Counted from the first letter of the stretch, positions 1-7,983 are shown. The stretch: DNA of 64,000 bases from Streptomyces vilmorinianum (GCF_005517195.1 NZ_CP040244.1:2870001-2934000); one strand, 5' to 3'. The notes: generated by a model from the sequence alone, not told the origin. Made by a program: numbers and translations.

Positions 1-122
1 CCGCCGTTCGGGAAGCTGGTGTGCGTGGCGTTCCACTCGCCGTACGAGGTGAAGTCCGTCAGCTGCGCCCAGACCTTCTCGGCCGGCGCCTCGATCCGTG
101 CCTCCGCGCTGACTTCGGCCAT
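1..122 (-). CDS. SRPBCC/polyketide-cyclase family protein (N-terminal part)
   Basis: The reading frame starts with ATG at 122 and runs off the left edge, so only about 40 residues are visible. They read MAEVSAEARIEAPAEKVWAQ and then an FTSYGEWN segment, the usual opening of START/Bet v 1-like SRPBCC proteins: a first beta strand, the APAEKVW turn and a helix ending in a Trp. An AAGGGG Shine-Dalgarno lies a few bases upstream. Members bind hydrophobic ligands or act as cyclases or coenzyme Q-binding proteins; the ligand here cannot be told from this fragment. Confidence 0.7.
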   Translation of the reverse strand, partial: MAEVSAEARIEAPAEKVWAQLTDFTSYGEWNATHTSFPNG

Positions 123-206
123 GCGACCACCCCTTCACGCGTTCACGTGTACTCGTACTCGTCGGGCTTCGGTGTCGACGGAACGTAGCCGTACGGCCGC
201 GAACAT

Positions 207-416
207 TCAATACTGATGAACCGTCAGTTCTTCGATGTCGCCGATCCACCACATCTGGGCCGCGTCGAACCAGTCGGAGGCCCGCGGCCCGCCGCCCTCG
301 TCGTGGCAGTGGAACGCGGCCCAGAAGAGATCGGCCGGCAGCGCTTCCCGCGGTGCGTACACGCGGTAGACGTACTGCCGCCCGTCGAGTGCGAGCAGGG
401 CGACCATCCAGAACAT
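207..416 (-). CDS. small hypothetical protein, about 69 aa
   Basis: I do not recognise this protein. It begins MFWMVALLALDGRQYVYRVY and ends IEELTVHQY, is rich in aromatic residues, and contains a His-Cys-His triplet (FHCHDEGG). It has two possible starts, ATG at 416 or at 407. There is no signal peptide, and only the first few residues are hydrophobic, so it is probably cytosolic. It ends 84 bases before the SRPBCC gene starts on the same strand and could be cotranscribed with it. Downstream, another frame stays open for 26 codons to a plausible acidic end (PKPDEYEYT), so a frameshift relative to an ancestral longer gene is possible. Confidence 0.5.
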   Translation of the reverse strand: MFWMVALLALDGRQYVYRVYAPREALPADLFWAAFHCHDEGGGPRASDWFDAAQMWWIGDIEELTVHQY

Positions 417-480
417 GACCAGGAGACGAAACGGGAGCGCGCCGTGGTTGCATTCGGGGCGCAAAGCAAGGCGGCGCGCG

Positions 481-525
481 CGCCCCTCGGGGGCGAATGG
501 ACGCAATCTCCTCCGTAAGGAGGAG
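481..525. repeat. two short hairpins between divergent genes
   Basis: Two perfect inverted repeats lie in the 199-bp divergent gap: CGCCCC/GGGGCG (481-486 and 490-495, 3-nt loop) and CTCCTCC/GGAGGAG (508-514 and 519-525, GTAA loop). The second pairs a Shine-Dalgarno-like GGAGGAG with its complement. No clear -35/-10 pair is visible for either flanking gene. The role is unknown. Confidence 0.4.
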
Positions 526-615
526 GGGCCGCTCGCCCGTGCCCAACTCCGGTGGGATGCGCACATGCTCCTCGCCGGGGATGTTCCGGTCGCCGGAGGC
601 TGATGAGGTGGGAGG

Positions 616-1155
616 GTGCACAGTCCTGTTCCCCGCGTGCCCCACCAGCCCGCAGCCCGCCGCCCGGAGATCCAGCTCGGCCGGCTCACCGCCGAACTCG
701 CGACGGTCGTGGCGAGCGCGCGCCGTCGGGCCCTGCGCGACGGGGACCGGCAGATCGACACCGCCCATCTGCTGCACTCGCTCATCGAGTCGGACCCGGA
801 GGTCGGCGCCGCCTTCGAGGGCGGGCCGCAGCTCGCGCGCGTGCTCGGCTATCTCGTCCAGCGCTCCATCGGATACGGCCTGCGCTGGCAGGGCTCCGTC
901 GAGGACTCCGGCACCCTGGCCGTCGTACGGGACGCCGATCCGGCGGCGGACGGCTGGTCGCCCGCCGCGGCCGCCGCGATGGCCCGTGCCTGGGAGCGGG
1001 CCGCGCTGCGCGGCGATCCCCGCGCGCGTGGCCTCGATCTGCTGGCCGTGATCGCCGCGGATCCGGAGTGCAGGGCCGTCGAGGTGCTCGGCCGGGCGGG
1101 GGTCGATCCGCTCGTTCTGGCCGACCGGATAGGGGTGCTGTCTCAACAGGTGTAA
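616..1155 (+). CDS. Clp N-terminal (ClpR repeat) domain protein
   Basis: This 179-residue protein carries Clp-N repeat features: QLGRLTAELATVVASARRRA, then IDTAHLLHSLI, and a later GLDLLAVIAADPE segment matching the second half-repeat. There is no AAA+ ATPase module, so it is a stand-alone Clp-N protein rather than a ClpA/ClpC chaperone. In Clp proteins this domain binds adaptors and substrates; free-standing versions in actinobacteria are uncharacterised and could be adaptors or regulators. The GTG at 616 is preceded at once by GGGAGG with an earlier GAGG, so the exact start is not certain. The next gene begins 41 bases downstream on the same strand. Confidence 0.7.
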   Translation: MHSPVPRVPHQPAARRPEIQLGRLTAELATVVASARRRALRDGDRQIDTAHLLHSLIESDPEVGAAFEGGPQLARVLGYLVQRSIGYGLRWQGSVEDSGTLAVVRDADPAADGWSPAAAAAMARAWERAALRGDPRARGLDLLAVIAADPECRAVEVLGRAGVDPLVLADRIGVLSQQV

Positions 1156-1196
1156 CGGGGGTTACGCACCTGACGCCGTCCTGTCATGATGGCGCG

Positions 1197-2183
1197 ATGC
1201 ACGCGTCTCAGGGGAGAAGCGCCGGCCTGGGACTCGCCCTGGCCTCGGCCTTCGCATTCGGTGGTTCAGGTGTGGCGGCGAAGCCGCTCATCGAGGCGGG
1301 ACTCGACCCGCTCCATGTGGTGTGGCTCCGGGTGGCCGGCGCCGCCCTCGTCATGCTGCCGGTGGCCTGGCGCCACCGCGACCTGCTGCGCCGCAGGCCC
1401 GCCCTCCTCGCGGGCTTCGGCCTCCTCGCCGTCGCCGGCGTCCAGGCCTTCTACTTCGCCTCGCTGTCCCGGATCCCCGTCGGCGTCGCGCTGCTCATCG
1501 AGTACCTCGCCCCGGCCCTCGTCCTCGGCTGGGTCCGCTTCGTCCAGCGCCGGCCGGTCACCCGCGCCGCCGCGCTCGGCGTCGTCCTCGCCGTCGGCGG
1601 CCTGGCGTGCGTGGTCCAGGTCTGGTCGGGGCTCAGCTTCGACCTGCTCGGACTGCTCCTCGCGCTCGGCGCCGCGTGCTGCCAGGTCGGCTACTTCGTC
1701 CTCTCCGACCAGGGCGGCGACGAGTCCGACCCGGCCGACCCGCTGGGCGTCATCGCGTACGGACTGCTCTTCGGCGCCCTCGTCCTCACCGCCGTCGCCC
1801 GGCCGTGGGGGATGGAGTGGTCGGTGCTCGGCGGCAGCGCGGACATGAACGGCACGAGCGCGCCCGCCTGGCTGCTGCTCGGCTGGATCGTGCTGATCGC
1901 CACGGTCCTCGCCTATGTCACCGGAGTCATCTCGGTGCGCAGGCTCTCGCCGCAGGTGGCCGGTGTCGTCGCCTGTCTGGAGGCCGTGATCGCGACCGTG
2001 CTGGCGTGGATGCTCCTCGGCGAGCATCTGGCGGCGCCGCAGATCATCGGTGGCGCCGTGGTCCTGGTCGGCGCGTTCATCGCCCAGTCGTCGACGCCCA
2101 AGGCGGCCTCGGCGGAGCCCGTGGCCGGGTCCGGGCAGGGCGCGCGCGAAACCGAATTGTCGGCCGGCCAGGCCACCCCGTAG
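1197..2183 (+). CDS. EamA-family (DMT superfamily) transporter
   Basis: This 328-residue polytopic membrane protein has the ten-helix, two-EamA-repeat layout. The first repeat opens GLGLALASAFAFGGSGVAAK and has the conserved ARIPVGVALLIEYLAP-like helix; the second ends with EAVIATVLAWMLLGEHL and a closing IGGAVVLVGAFIA helix. The family exports amino acids or other small metabolites (RhtA/YdcZ type); the substrate cannot be deduced. The longer open frame upstream is in a frame that overlaps the Clp-N gene, so I place the start at ATG 1197. It has no Shine-Dalgarno and a CATGAT hexamer six bases upstream, so a leaderless transcript is possible. Confidence 0.88.
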   Translation: MHASQGRSAGLGLALASAFAFGGSGVAAKPLIEAGLDPLHVVWLRVAGAALVMLPVAWRHRDLLRRRPALLAGFGLLAVAGVQAFYFASLSRIPVGVALLIEYLAPALVLGWVRFVQRRPVTRAAALGVVLAVGGLACVVQVWSGLSFDLLGLLLALGAACCQVGYFVLSDQGGDESDPADPLGVIAYGLLFGALVLTAVARPWGMEWSVLGGSADMNGTSAPAWLLLGWIVLIATVLAYVTGVISVRRLSPQVAGVVACLEAVIATVLAWMLLGEHLAAPQIIGGAVVLVGAFIAQSSTPKAASAEPVAGSGQGARETELSAGQATP

Positions 2184-2193
2184 GGTCACGGCC

Positions 2194-2229
2194 ATGCATG
2201 CGACCGTCCTTCCGCCTCCCGCCGCCTAG
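2194..2229 (+). other. possible 11-residue leader peptide before the second EamA gene
   Basis: An ATG just after the first EamA gene opens an 11-codon frame, [11 protein letters not shown], containing three consecutive prolines. It is followed by a 7-bp hairpin (GCTCGGG/CCCGAGC at 2262-2268 and 2274-2280) and then the next exporter at 2346. Ribosome stalling on Pro-Pro-Pro followed by alternative hairpins would be a classical attenuation layout. There is no strong ribosome binding site, and this could be chance. Confidence 0.22.
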
Positions 2230-2345
2230 GCGCGGGCGGCGCTCTCCCTGACGAAGACCGGGCTCGGGCAGTCCCCGAGCGGCTCGTCGCTGCCCGCGTG
2301 CGGAGCCGAGCGACCACACCACCCCGTCTTCACACGGAGAAGCAC

Positions 2346-3320
2346 GTGTCGAATTCCTCCTCCGCGTCCGCGGCAGCCATGCCTGCCGTCGGGCGGAGTC
2401 TCCTCTTCCTGATCGTCGCCGGGATCGCCTGGGGCACTGCGGGCGCCGCGGCCTCGCTGATCTTCCGGGTCAGCGACCTGGGCCCGCTGGCGCTGTCCTT
2501 CTGGCGCTGCGTCGGCGGCCTCGCGCTGCTGCTGCCCGCGCTGATGCTCCGGAACCGGGGCCGTACCCGTACCGCGGCGGCCGTCGAGCCCCGCCGGCGG
2601 CGGCTGATCCGCATCCTCGGTACAGGGATCGGGCTGACCGCCTTCCAGAGCGCGTACTTCGCCGCCGTCGAGGCCACCGGGCTCGCGGTCGGCACCGTCG
2701 TCACCCTCGGCGCGGGCCCCGTCCTGATCGCGCTCGGCGCCCGGTTCACCATGGGTGAACGGCTCGGCCGCGGAGGCGCGGCCGCGGTGGCCGGGGCGCT
2801 CGCGGGCCTCGCGGTCCTCGTCCTGGGCGGCGACCGCGGCGAGGTCAGGCCGCTGGGCGTGGCCCTCGCGGTGCTCTCCGCCGCCGGGTACGCGGCGATC
2901 ACCCTGCTCACCCGCCGGCTGGGCCGCGACGGCGGCGGCCCGGACGCCCTGTCGACGACCACCTGGGCCTTCGCGGTCGGCTCGGTCGGGCTGCTGCCGA
3001 TGGCGGCCGTCGAGGGACTGCTCCCGCACACCGCCCAGCCCGCGCAGGTGCTCGGGCTGCTGGTGTACGTGGCGGCGGTGCCGACCGCGCTGGCGTACGC
3101 GCTGTACTTCGCCGGTGCGGCGGTGGTCCGTGCGGCGACCGTCTCCGTGATCATGCTCCTGGAGCCGGTGAGCGCGGCGCTGATCGCCGTCACGGTGCTG
3201 GGCGAGGAGCTCACCGCCGCGACCGTGGTGGGCACGCTGCTGCTGCTCACCGCGGTGACCGGCCTCGCCTTCGCGGAGGCGAGGGCAGTGGCGGTGCGGC
3301 GGCGGGAGGCGGTGGCGTAG
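2346..3320 (+). CDS. EamA-family (DMT superfamily) transporter
   Basis: This 324-residue integral membrane protein has ten predicted helices in two EamA repeats. The first helix is [20 protein letters not shown], and the last repeat ends [20 protein letters not shown], the family hallmark. The start is GTG 2346, giving [11 protein letters not shown], because GGAGA stands at a proper distance just upstream; the open frame extends further 5' but has no signal there. It follows another EamA exporter on the same strand by 162 bases. The two are not close paralogues, which suggests separate substrates. It is probably an inner-membrane metabolite exporter. Confidence 0.88.
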   Translation: MSNSSSASAAAMPAVGRSLLFLIVAGIAWGTAGAAASLIFRVSDLGPLALSFWRCVGGLALLLPALMLRNRGRTRTAAAVEPRRRRLIRILGTGIGLTAFQSAYFAAVEATGLAVGTVVTLGAGPVLIALGARFTMGERLGRGGAAAVAGALAGLAVLVLGGDRGEVRPLGVALAVLSAAGYAAITLLTRRLGRDGGGPDALSTTTWAFAVGSVGLLPMAAVEGLLPHTAQPAQVLGLLVYVAAVPTALAYALYFAGAAVVRAATVSVIMLLEPVSAALIAVTVLGEELTAATVVGTLLLLTAVTGLAFAEARAVAVRRREAVA

Positions 3321-3336
3321 ACGGCCGCGGGCTGGT

Positions 3337-3405
3337 GGGGGGGCCGGTGGGGGTGTGGGCCGGTGGGGGTGTGCCCCCCCGATCCTCCCCCCCCGATCCT
3401 CCCCC
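3337..3405. repeat. G-run/C-run low-complexity block between convergent genes
   Basis: Four G-runs (3337-3343, 3349-3353, 3357-3359, 3365-3369) separated by short linkers form a G-quadruplex-capable stretch that includes a direct repeat of GGCCGGTGGGGGTGTG. C-runs with a repeated GATCCTCCCC follow and could pair with them. The block lies between the converging stops of an EamA gene and a PaiB-like gene, where a terminator is expected. Confidence 0.5.
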
Positions 3406-3427
3406 TCGGGCTTCGCCCTACAACCCC

Positions 3428-4066
3428 CTACCGGCGGCGGCGGAGTTGGTGGGCGCGGGCGGCGCTGTCGCCCGGGCCCTGGCGCTCGGCGAGGTGGTCC
3501 GCGACGCGGTTCTGGACCGACTGCGGCTTGTTGCCCGCGTACTTGAACTTCGCCCGCACGTCGGTCACCTCCAGACGCAGCACCCTGAGACCCGACAGGA
3601 GGCGGCCGAAGGGGGCCTCGCCCGGGCATACCGGCGCGGTGCCGCCCTCCGGCTGGAAGTGGGCCACCTGGCGGTTGAGAAGCTCTGCCTTCTCCGTCGG
3701 GTCGTCCACCACGTGTGCGGTGCAACGCAGTTGGACGGCCGCGTAGTACGAGGTGGGAGTGCCGTGCTCGGACGGAACGCCCTCAGGGGCCGTCCAGTGG
3801 CCCGGTACGAAGACGTAGTCGTCGACCACGCTCAGCAGGACCGTGGGGTTCTCGTCCAGGGCCCGCCACAGTGGGTTGGGGCGGGCGAGATGGGCGAGCA
3901 CCTGCCCGTACGGACCGGGCTCGGAGTCGTACCGGAAGTGCATCGGCTGGACCCACGGCGGCTCTCCGGGCAGTCCGTTGACGGCGAGCTGGCCGAAGTC
4001 GTGACGGGCCAGCCAGTCGCGCCACTCGCCGGTGTCGTGGGCGGCGTCCCAGGGGTGGATCAGCAT
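3428..4066 (-). CDS. PaiB-type FMN-binding protein
   Basis: This 212-residue protein matches the PaiB / FMN-binding negative transcriptional regulator family. It has an N-terminal split-barrel half (LARHDFGQLAVNG, PMHFRYD, GQVLAHLARPNPLWRAL), the core strand PTVLLSVVDDYVFVPGHW, and the conserved C-terminal segment LEVTDVRAKFKYAGNKPQ. Bacillus PaiB was described as a repressor of sporulation and protease genes, but the flavin split barrel also suggests a redox or heme-related role. The gene lies just 10 bases downstream of another split-barrel gene (4077-4766) on the same strand, so the two are probably one operon controlled from the 4766-4802 divergent promoter region. Confidence 0.82.
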   Translation of the reverse strand: MLIHPWDAAHDTGEWRDWLARHDFGQLAVNGLPGEPPWVQPMHFRYDSEPGPYGQVLAHLARPNPLWRALDENPTVLLSVVDDYVFVPGHWTAPEGVPSEHGTPTSYYAAVQLRCTAHVVDDPTEKAELLNRQVAHFQPEGGTAPVCPGEAPFGRLLSGLRVLRLEVTDVRAKFKYAGNKPQSVQNRVADHLAERQGPGDSAARAHQLRRRR

Positions 4067-4076
4067 GGCGCGGCCC

Positions 4077-4766
4077 TCAGATGACGGAGAGGTAGTCGGG
4101 CAGGGCGAGGGCCGGGTCGAGGTCGTCGGCCGGGATGGGTGTGCCGTACCGCCGGCGCACCGGGACCACTCCGGACCAGTGGGGGAGGGTCGCGTCCTCC
4201 GGCTCGTCGTTGGGGCCGCCGGTGCGGACCTTCGCCGAGACCTCCTCCAGGTCGAGGCGCAGGACGGCGGTCGCGGCCAGCTCCTTGGCGTTGGCCGGAC
4301 GGGAGTCGTAGGAGCGGCCGGGGACGACGTGGTCGACCAGGGCGTCGAGGGCGGTGCGCAGCTCCTCGGGGTCGGTGACCTGGTGGGCGGTGCCGTGGAC
4401 CACGACGGAGCGGTAGTTGATCGAGTGGTGGAAGGCGGACCGGGCCAGGACCAGGCCGTCGACGTGGGTCACGGTCAGACAGACGGGCAGCCCGGGGGCC
4501 TCGTCGCCCGTGCCCGCCGTGCCCGCCGTGCCCGCCGTGCCCGCCATGCGCAGCGGGCGCGAGCCGGTGGAGCCGTGGACGTAGAGGCGGTCGCCGATCC
4601 GGCCGTAGAGCGTCGGGAGCACCACGGGGGCGCCGTCGCGGACGAAGCCGAGGTGGCAGACATACGCCTCGTCGAGTATCGAGTGCACCAGCGCGCGGTC
4701 GTACGAGGCGCGGTGGCGGGAGCGGGTGGGGATGGTCCGCTCGGTCGGCTCGTAGGAATCCGTCAT
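4077..4766 (-). CDS. pyridoxamine 5'-phosphate oxidase family (NimA-like split barrel) protein
   Basis: This 229-residue flavin split-barrel protein has core motifs YVCHLGFVRDGAPVVLPTLY, DRLYVHGSTGS and HSINYRSVVVHG, typical of the Pyridox_ox_2/NimA-like family. Members bind FMN or related cofactors; whether it handles pyridoxal vitamers is not shown. The start is ATG 4766 because GGAGAG precedes it at good spacing; an upstream in-frame ATG at 4778 has none. Residues around 80 contain GTA repeats encoded by four copies of the 9-mer GTGCCCGCC (4510-4545), a likely slippage site. It is divergent from the MocR regulator, the usual arrangement for a MocR target. Confidence 0.82.
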   Translation of the reverse strand: MTDSYEPTERTIPTRSRHRASYDRALVHSILDEAYVCHLGFVRDGAPVVLPTLYGRIGDRLYVHGSTGSRPLRMAGTAGTAGTAGTGDEAPGLPVCLTVTHVDGLVLARSAFHHSINYRSVVVHGTAHQVTDPEELRTALDALVDHVVPGRSYDSRPANAKELAATAVLRLDLEEVSAKVRTGGPNDEPEDATLPHWSGVVPVRRRYGTPIPADDLDPALALPDYLSVI

Positions 4767-4778
4767 TGCGCTCTCCAT

Positions 4779-4801
4779 TGCACTAGTGCATAATCTGTTT
4801 T
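4779..4801. promoter_or_regulatory. 12-bp palindrome and -10 box in the PPOX/MocR divergent promoter
   Basis: The 35-bp gap holds a perfect palindrome TGCACTAGTGCA (4779-4790), followed directly by TAATCT (4791-4796), a good -10 box for the MocR gene, whose GTG starts five bases later. A related TGTGCTAG element overlaps that GTG. The site is placed to control both directions and is a natural operator for the MocR regulator. Confidence 0.6.
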
Positions 4802-6133
4802 GTGCTAGGAGAGTATCGGATCGAAGGCCGTCGCGCATCGGACATCGCCGCCAGCGTCGAACGCGGGGTGGGTTCGGGTGCGCTGGAGCCCGGCCAACTG
4901 CTGCCGCCGATGCGGGAGTTGGCGGTGACGCTCGGAGTGAACCCGAACACGGTCGCCGCCGCGTACCGGACGCTGCGGGAACGCGGGGTCATCGAGACGG
5001 ACGGACGGCGCGGCAGCAGGGTGCGGCCGAGGCCCGCCACGACGGCCCGTGGCTCGATTCGGGTGGAGGCTCCGGCCGGCGTACGGGACGTGAGCAAGGG
5101 CAACCCGGACCCGGCCCTGCTGCCGGCCCTCGGCGAGGCGCTCGCCGAGGCCGCGCGGCACGAGGCCGAGCGGCCAGGGATGTACGGAGAGGCCCCTGTC
5201 GACGAGGAGTTCGCCCGGCTCGCGCGCGCCGCGCTCGACGCGGACGGGGTTCCCGGCGGGCCGGTCGCGGTCACCTCCGGGTCGCTGGACGCCGTGGAGC
5301 GGGTCCTCGCGGTCCACCTCAGGGCCGGTGACGCGGTCGCGGTCGAGGACCCGGGGTGGGGGAGCCTGCTCGACCTCGTTCCGGCGCTCGGACTGCGGCC
5401 GGTGCCGATCGCGGTCGACGACGAGGGGCCGCTGCCGCAGGCCGTCGAGCGGGCGCTGAGGGACGGCGCCCGGGCGGTGATCGTCACCGACCGGGCGCAG
5501 AACCCGACCGGCGCGGCCGTGAGCGCGGCCCGCGCCGCCGAACTGCGCGAGCTGCTCGCCGGTCACCGGGACGTGGTGCTCATCGAGGACGACCACGGCC
5601 ACGGCATCGTCGACCTGCCGCTGCACCCGCTGGCGGGGGTGACCGACCACTGGGCGATGGTGCGTTCGGTCGCCAAGGCGTACGGGCCGGACCTGCGGAT
5701 CGCGTCGCTGACCGGCGACGCCGAGACCGTCGACCGGGTCCTCGGGCGTCAGCGGCTCGGCCCCGGCTGGGTCAGCAGGCTCCTGCAGCGCGCGGTCGCG
5801 CATCTGTGGGCGACGGGCGCCGTGGACACGGCGGCGGTCGCGGGCTCGTACGCGGAGCGGCGCGACGGGCTCGTACGGGCGCTGCGGCGGCGAGGCGTCG
5901 AGGCGCACGGGCGCAGCGGGATGAACGTGTGGGTGCCGGTCTCCGACGAGACGGGCGCGGTGACGCGCCTGCTGGGCGCGGGCTGGGCGGTGGCGCCGGG
6001 CGCCCGGTTCCGGATGAACGCGGGGCCGGCCGTCCGGCTGACCGTCTCCGGCCTGACGGTGGCCGACGTCGAAGATCTGGCCGACGCGGTCGCGGGGGCG
6101 GCGGGGCCGGCGCCGGCCCGGAGCTACGGCTGA
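4802..6133 (+). CDS. MocR-type GntR-HTH / aminotransferase regulator
   Basis: This 443-residue protein has a winged-helix GntR domain at about residues 8-75 (LPPMRELAVTLGVNPNTVAAAYRTL) joined to a fold-type I aminotransferase domain. PLP-binding features include RAQNPTGA, the Asp in IEDDHGHGI, and the Schiff-base Lys in RSVAKAYGPDLR. MocR proteins such as PdxR and GabR sense PLP or amino-PLP adducts and regulate a divergent neighbour, here probably the PPOX-fold gene at 4077-4766. The GTG start has no Shine-Dalgarno and lies five bases after TAATCT, so the mRNA is likely leaderless. It ends before the 188-bp repeat array. Confidence 0.88.
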   Translation: MLGEYRIEGRRASDIAASVERGVGSGALEPGQLLPPMRELAVTLGVNPNTVAAAYRTLRERGVIETDGRRGSRVRPRPATTARGSIRVEAPAGVRDVSKGNPDPALLPALGEALAEAARHEAERPGMYGEAPVDEEFARLARAALDADGVPGGPVAVTSGSLDAVERVLAVHLRAGDAVAVEDPGWGSLLDLVPALGLRPVPIAVDDEGPLPQAVERALRDGARAVIVTDRAQNPTGAAVSAARAAELRELLAGHRDVVLIEDDHGHGIVDLPLHPLAGVTDHWAMVRSVAKAYGPDLRIASLTGDAETVDRVLGRQRLGPGWVSRLLQRAVAHLWATGAVDTAAVAGSYAERRDGLVRALRRRGVEAHGRSGMNVWVPVSDETGAVTRLLGAGWAVAPGARFRMNAGPAVRLTVSGLTVADVEDLADAVAGAAGPAPARSYG

Positions 6134-6889
6134 GGGCGGTCCGGGGCATCGCCGGGGCGGTGCCCCGGCTGCACCCCGGCGCCGTGATCCGTACCGTGCG
6201 GTCACGGCCTCCTGGTGACGCCCCGCCTGCGGCGGTGCGGGCGGCGTCGGGATTGTCCAGCGGTCGGGTGCCCGACACCCGGCGATGAGGGTTCCGGCCC
6301 CCGCTGGTCGCAGGCTGCGGCGCGTGCGGTCTCCTACGGGACGGGCCGCCGGTCGCCGGTCGGCGGCCCGGCGAGGGTGAGGGCCGCGCCCCCGGCCCCG
6401 GGCTTTGCGGACCGTCTCGCCCGCCGAGGCGGGCCGGAGCCGGTCCAGTGGTCGCGTGCCCGACACTCAGCGATGAGGGTTCCGGCCCCTGCTGGTCGCA
6501 GGCTGGGGCGCGTGCGGTCTCCTGCGGGACGGGCCGCCGGTCGCCGGTCGGCGGCCCGGCGAGGGTGAGGGCCGCGCCCCCGGCTCCGGGCTTTGCGGAC
6601 CGTCTCGCCCGCCGAGGCGGGCCGGAGCCGGTCCAGTGGTCGCGTGCCCGACACTCAGCGATGCGGGTTCCGGCCCCGAGCCGGCCGCAGGACCGGCACG
6701 TGTGCGGTCTCCTACGGGACGGGCCGCCGGTCGCCGGTCGGCGGCCCGGCCAGGGTGTGAGGGCCGCGCCCCCCGTCGCGAGCTTCGCGGACCGTCTCGC
6801 CCGCCGAGGCGGGTCGGAGCCGGGCCCAGTGGGCGGGCGACCGACGGCCGGCGATGCGGGTTCCGGTGCCCAGCTTCCCGCCTGGTCCG
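6134..6889. repeat. 188-bp tandem repeat array (three copies plus a degenerate fourth)
   Basis: Nearly identical units begin at 6255, 6443 and 6631 (period 188 bp), and a diverged partial unit begins at 6824. Each opens GTCCAGTGGTCG, contains GATGAGGGTTCCGGCCCC, and carries a perfect 9-bp hairpin (GGGCCGCCG/CGGCGGCCC) plus a second CCCGC/GCGGG hairpin. The unit length is not a multiple of three, so open frames crossing it change reading frame between copies. I treat it as non-coding. It fills the gap between two convergent genes; 6134-6254 holds only GC-rich sequence. Confidence 0.85.
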
Positions 6890-7909
6890 CTACGAGTGGC
6901 GGGCCGCAGGGCGGCGGCTCGGTGGGGGTGTCGCGGGCTCCGTGGCTGGGGCGCCGGACGCGCGGATCGCTGCCGCCTCCGCTCCGGCTGCCGTCGCGCG
7001 GCGTGGCCCCCGGGTCTGGGTCAGGGCCGCGCCCGCGAGGACGATCACGGCGCCGACCGGGGTGTTCCAGGCGAGTTGTTCGTCGAGGACGGCGACGCCC
7101 GCCGCCGTGGCGATGACCGGGATGAAGTACGTGACCATCGCCGCCGTCGTCGGGCCGACCTCGGCCACCACCCCGTACTGCAGCAGCATCGCGTACCCCG
7201 TGCCCAGCGCCCCCAGGGCGATCACGGCGAGCAGCGGAACGATCTCGACCGTGGACGGGAGCGAGGTGAACAGGGGAGTCACCACCGCCAGTTGCAGCGT
7301 CGCGAGGCCCACCTGGGTGCCCGCGAGCGAGAGGTTCGACGCGCCGGTGCCGGTCAGCGTGCGGCGGACGTAGATCCAGCCCACCGCGTAGCTGAAGGAG
7401 GCGAGCAGGGCCATCGCCGTGCCGGTGACGTCGAGGCCCGAGAAGCCCTGCCAGGCGCCGAGCACGGTCAGCACCCCGATGAAGCCGATGCCCAGGCCCG
7501 CCGCACGCACGCGTGTCGGACGGTCCTCGGAGAGCGCGACCAGTGAGAGGACCATGCCCCACAGCGGCGTCGTCGCGTTGCAGATGCCCGCGAGCGTCGA
7601 GGGGATGGTCAGCTCGGCGTACGAGAAGAGCGAGAACGGCAGCGCGTTCAGCAGGAACGCGGCCACCGTCAGATGGAGCCAGGTGCGGCGGCCGCGCGGC
7701 AGCCGCTCGCGCTTGACCGCCATCGCGACGGCCAGCACCGCCGTACCGAACAGAAGACGGCCGAAGGTCACCTGGAACGGCGCGAACCCCTCCGTACCGA
7801 CCTTGATGAAGAGGAAGCTGAAGCCCCAGATCAGGGCCAGCACACCGAAACGGATGCGCCAGTCGAGCATGCGGGGCCGACGGGCGGCGGGAGGGGAGTC
7901 GGGGCTCAT
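6890..7909 (-). CDS. EamA-family (DMT superfamily) transporter
   Basis: This 339-residue exporter has ten predicted helices. Residues WRIRFGVLALIWGFSFLFIK open the first EamA repeat, and SFSYAVGWIYVRRTL begins the second, which ends in a DEQLAWNTPVGAVIVL segment. The last 45 residues (after TQTRG) are Ala/Arg/Pro-rich, lie at the edge of the 188-bp repeat array and may be a late addition. It is divergent from a LysR gene (7984), with an inverted repeat between them, so LysR control of export is the simplest reading. The substrate is unknown; LysR/EamA pairs often export amino acids or toxic analogues. Confidence 0.87.
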   Translation of the reverse strand: MSPDSPPAARRPRMLDWRIRFGVLALIWGFSFLFIKVGTEGFAPFQVTFGRLLFGTAVLAVAMAVKRERLPRGRRTWLHLTVAAFLLNALPFSLFSYAELTIPSTLAGICNATTPLWGMVLSLVALSEDRPTRVRAAGLGIGFIGVLTVLGAWQGFSGLDVTGTAMALLASFSYAVGWIYVRRTLTGTGASNLSLAGTQVGLATLQLAVVTPLFTSLPSTVEIVPLLAVIALGALGTGYAMLLQYGVVAEVGPTTAAMVTYFIPVIATAAGVAVLDEQLAWNTPVGAVIVLAGAALTQTRGPRRATAAGAEAAAIRASGAPATEPATPPPSRRPAARHS

Positions 7910-7930
7910 GACATTCAGGGTGACGGCTTC

Positions 7931-7976
7931 AATCTCTTAGAACAAGCGAGATTAATTGAATCCGTTCCCTTAGCAT
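7931..7976. promoter_or_regulatory. LysR-type operator and -10 box between EamA and LysR genes
   Basis: An inverted repeat AATCTC-N11-GAGATT (7931-7953) has the dyad geometry of LysR binding sites. The region is AT-rich in a GC-rich genome. TAGCAT (7971-7976) lies seven bases before the LysR ATG and fits a -10 for a leaderless message. Confidence 0.6.
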
Positions 7977-7983
7977 TGCTTAC

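Noticed and set aside
2226..3725. Long antisense frame over the second EamA gene
   Set aside because: Arg/Gly/Pro-rich composition without any motif; the sense EamA protein is clear.
6334..6654. Open frames inside the 188-bp repeats, both strands
   Set aside because: Because 188 is not a multiple of three, the same DNA is read in different frames in successive copies, and the compositions look like shadows of GC-rich sequence.
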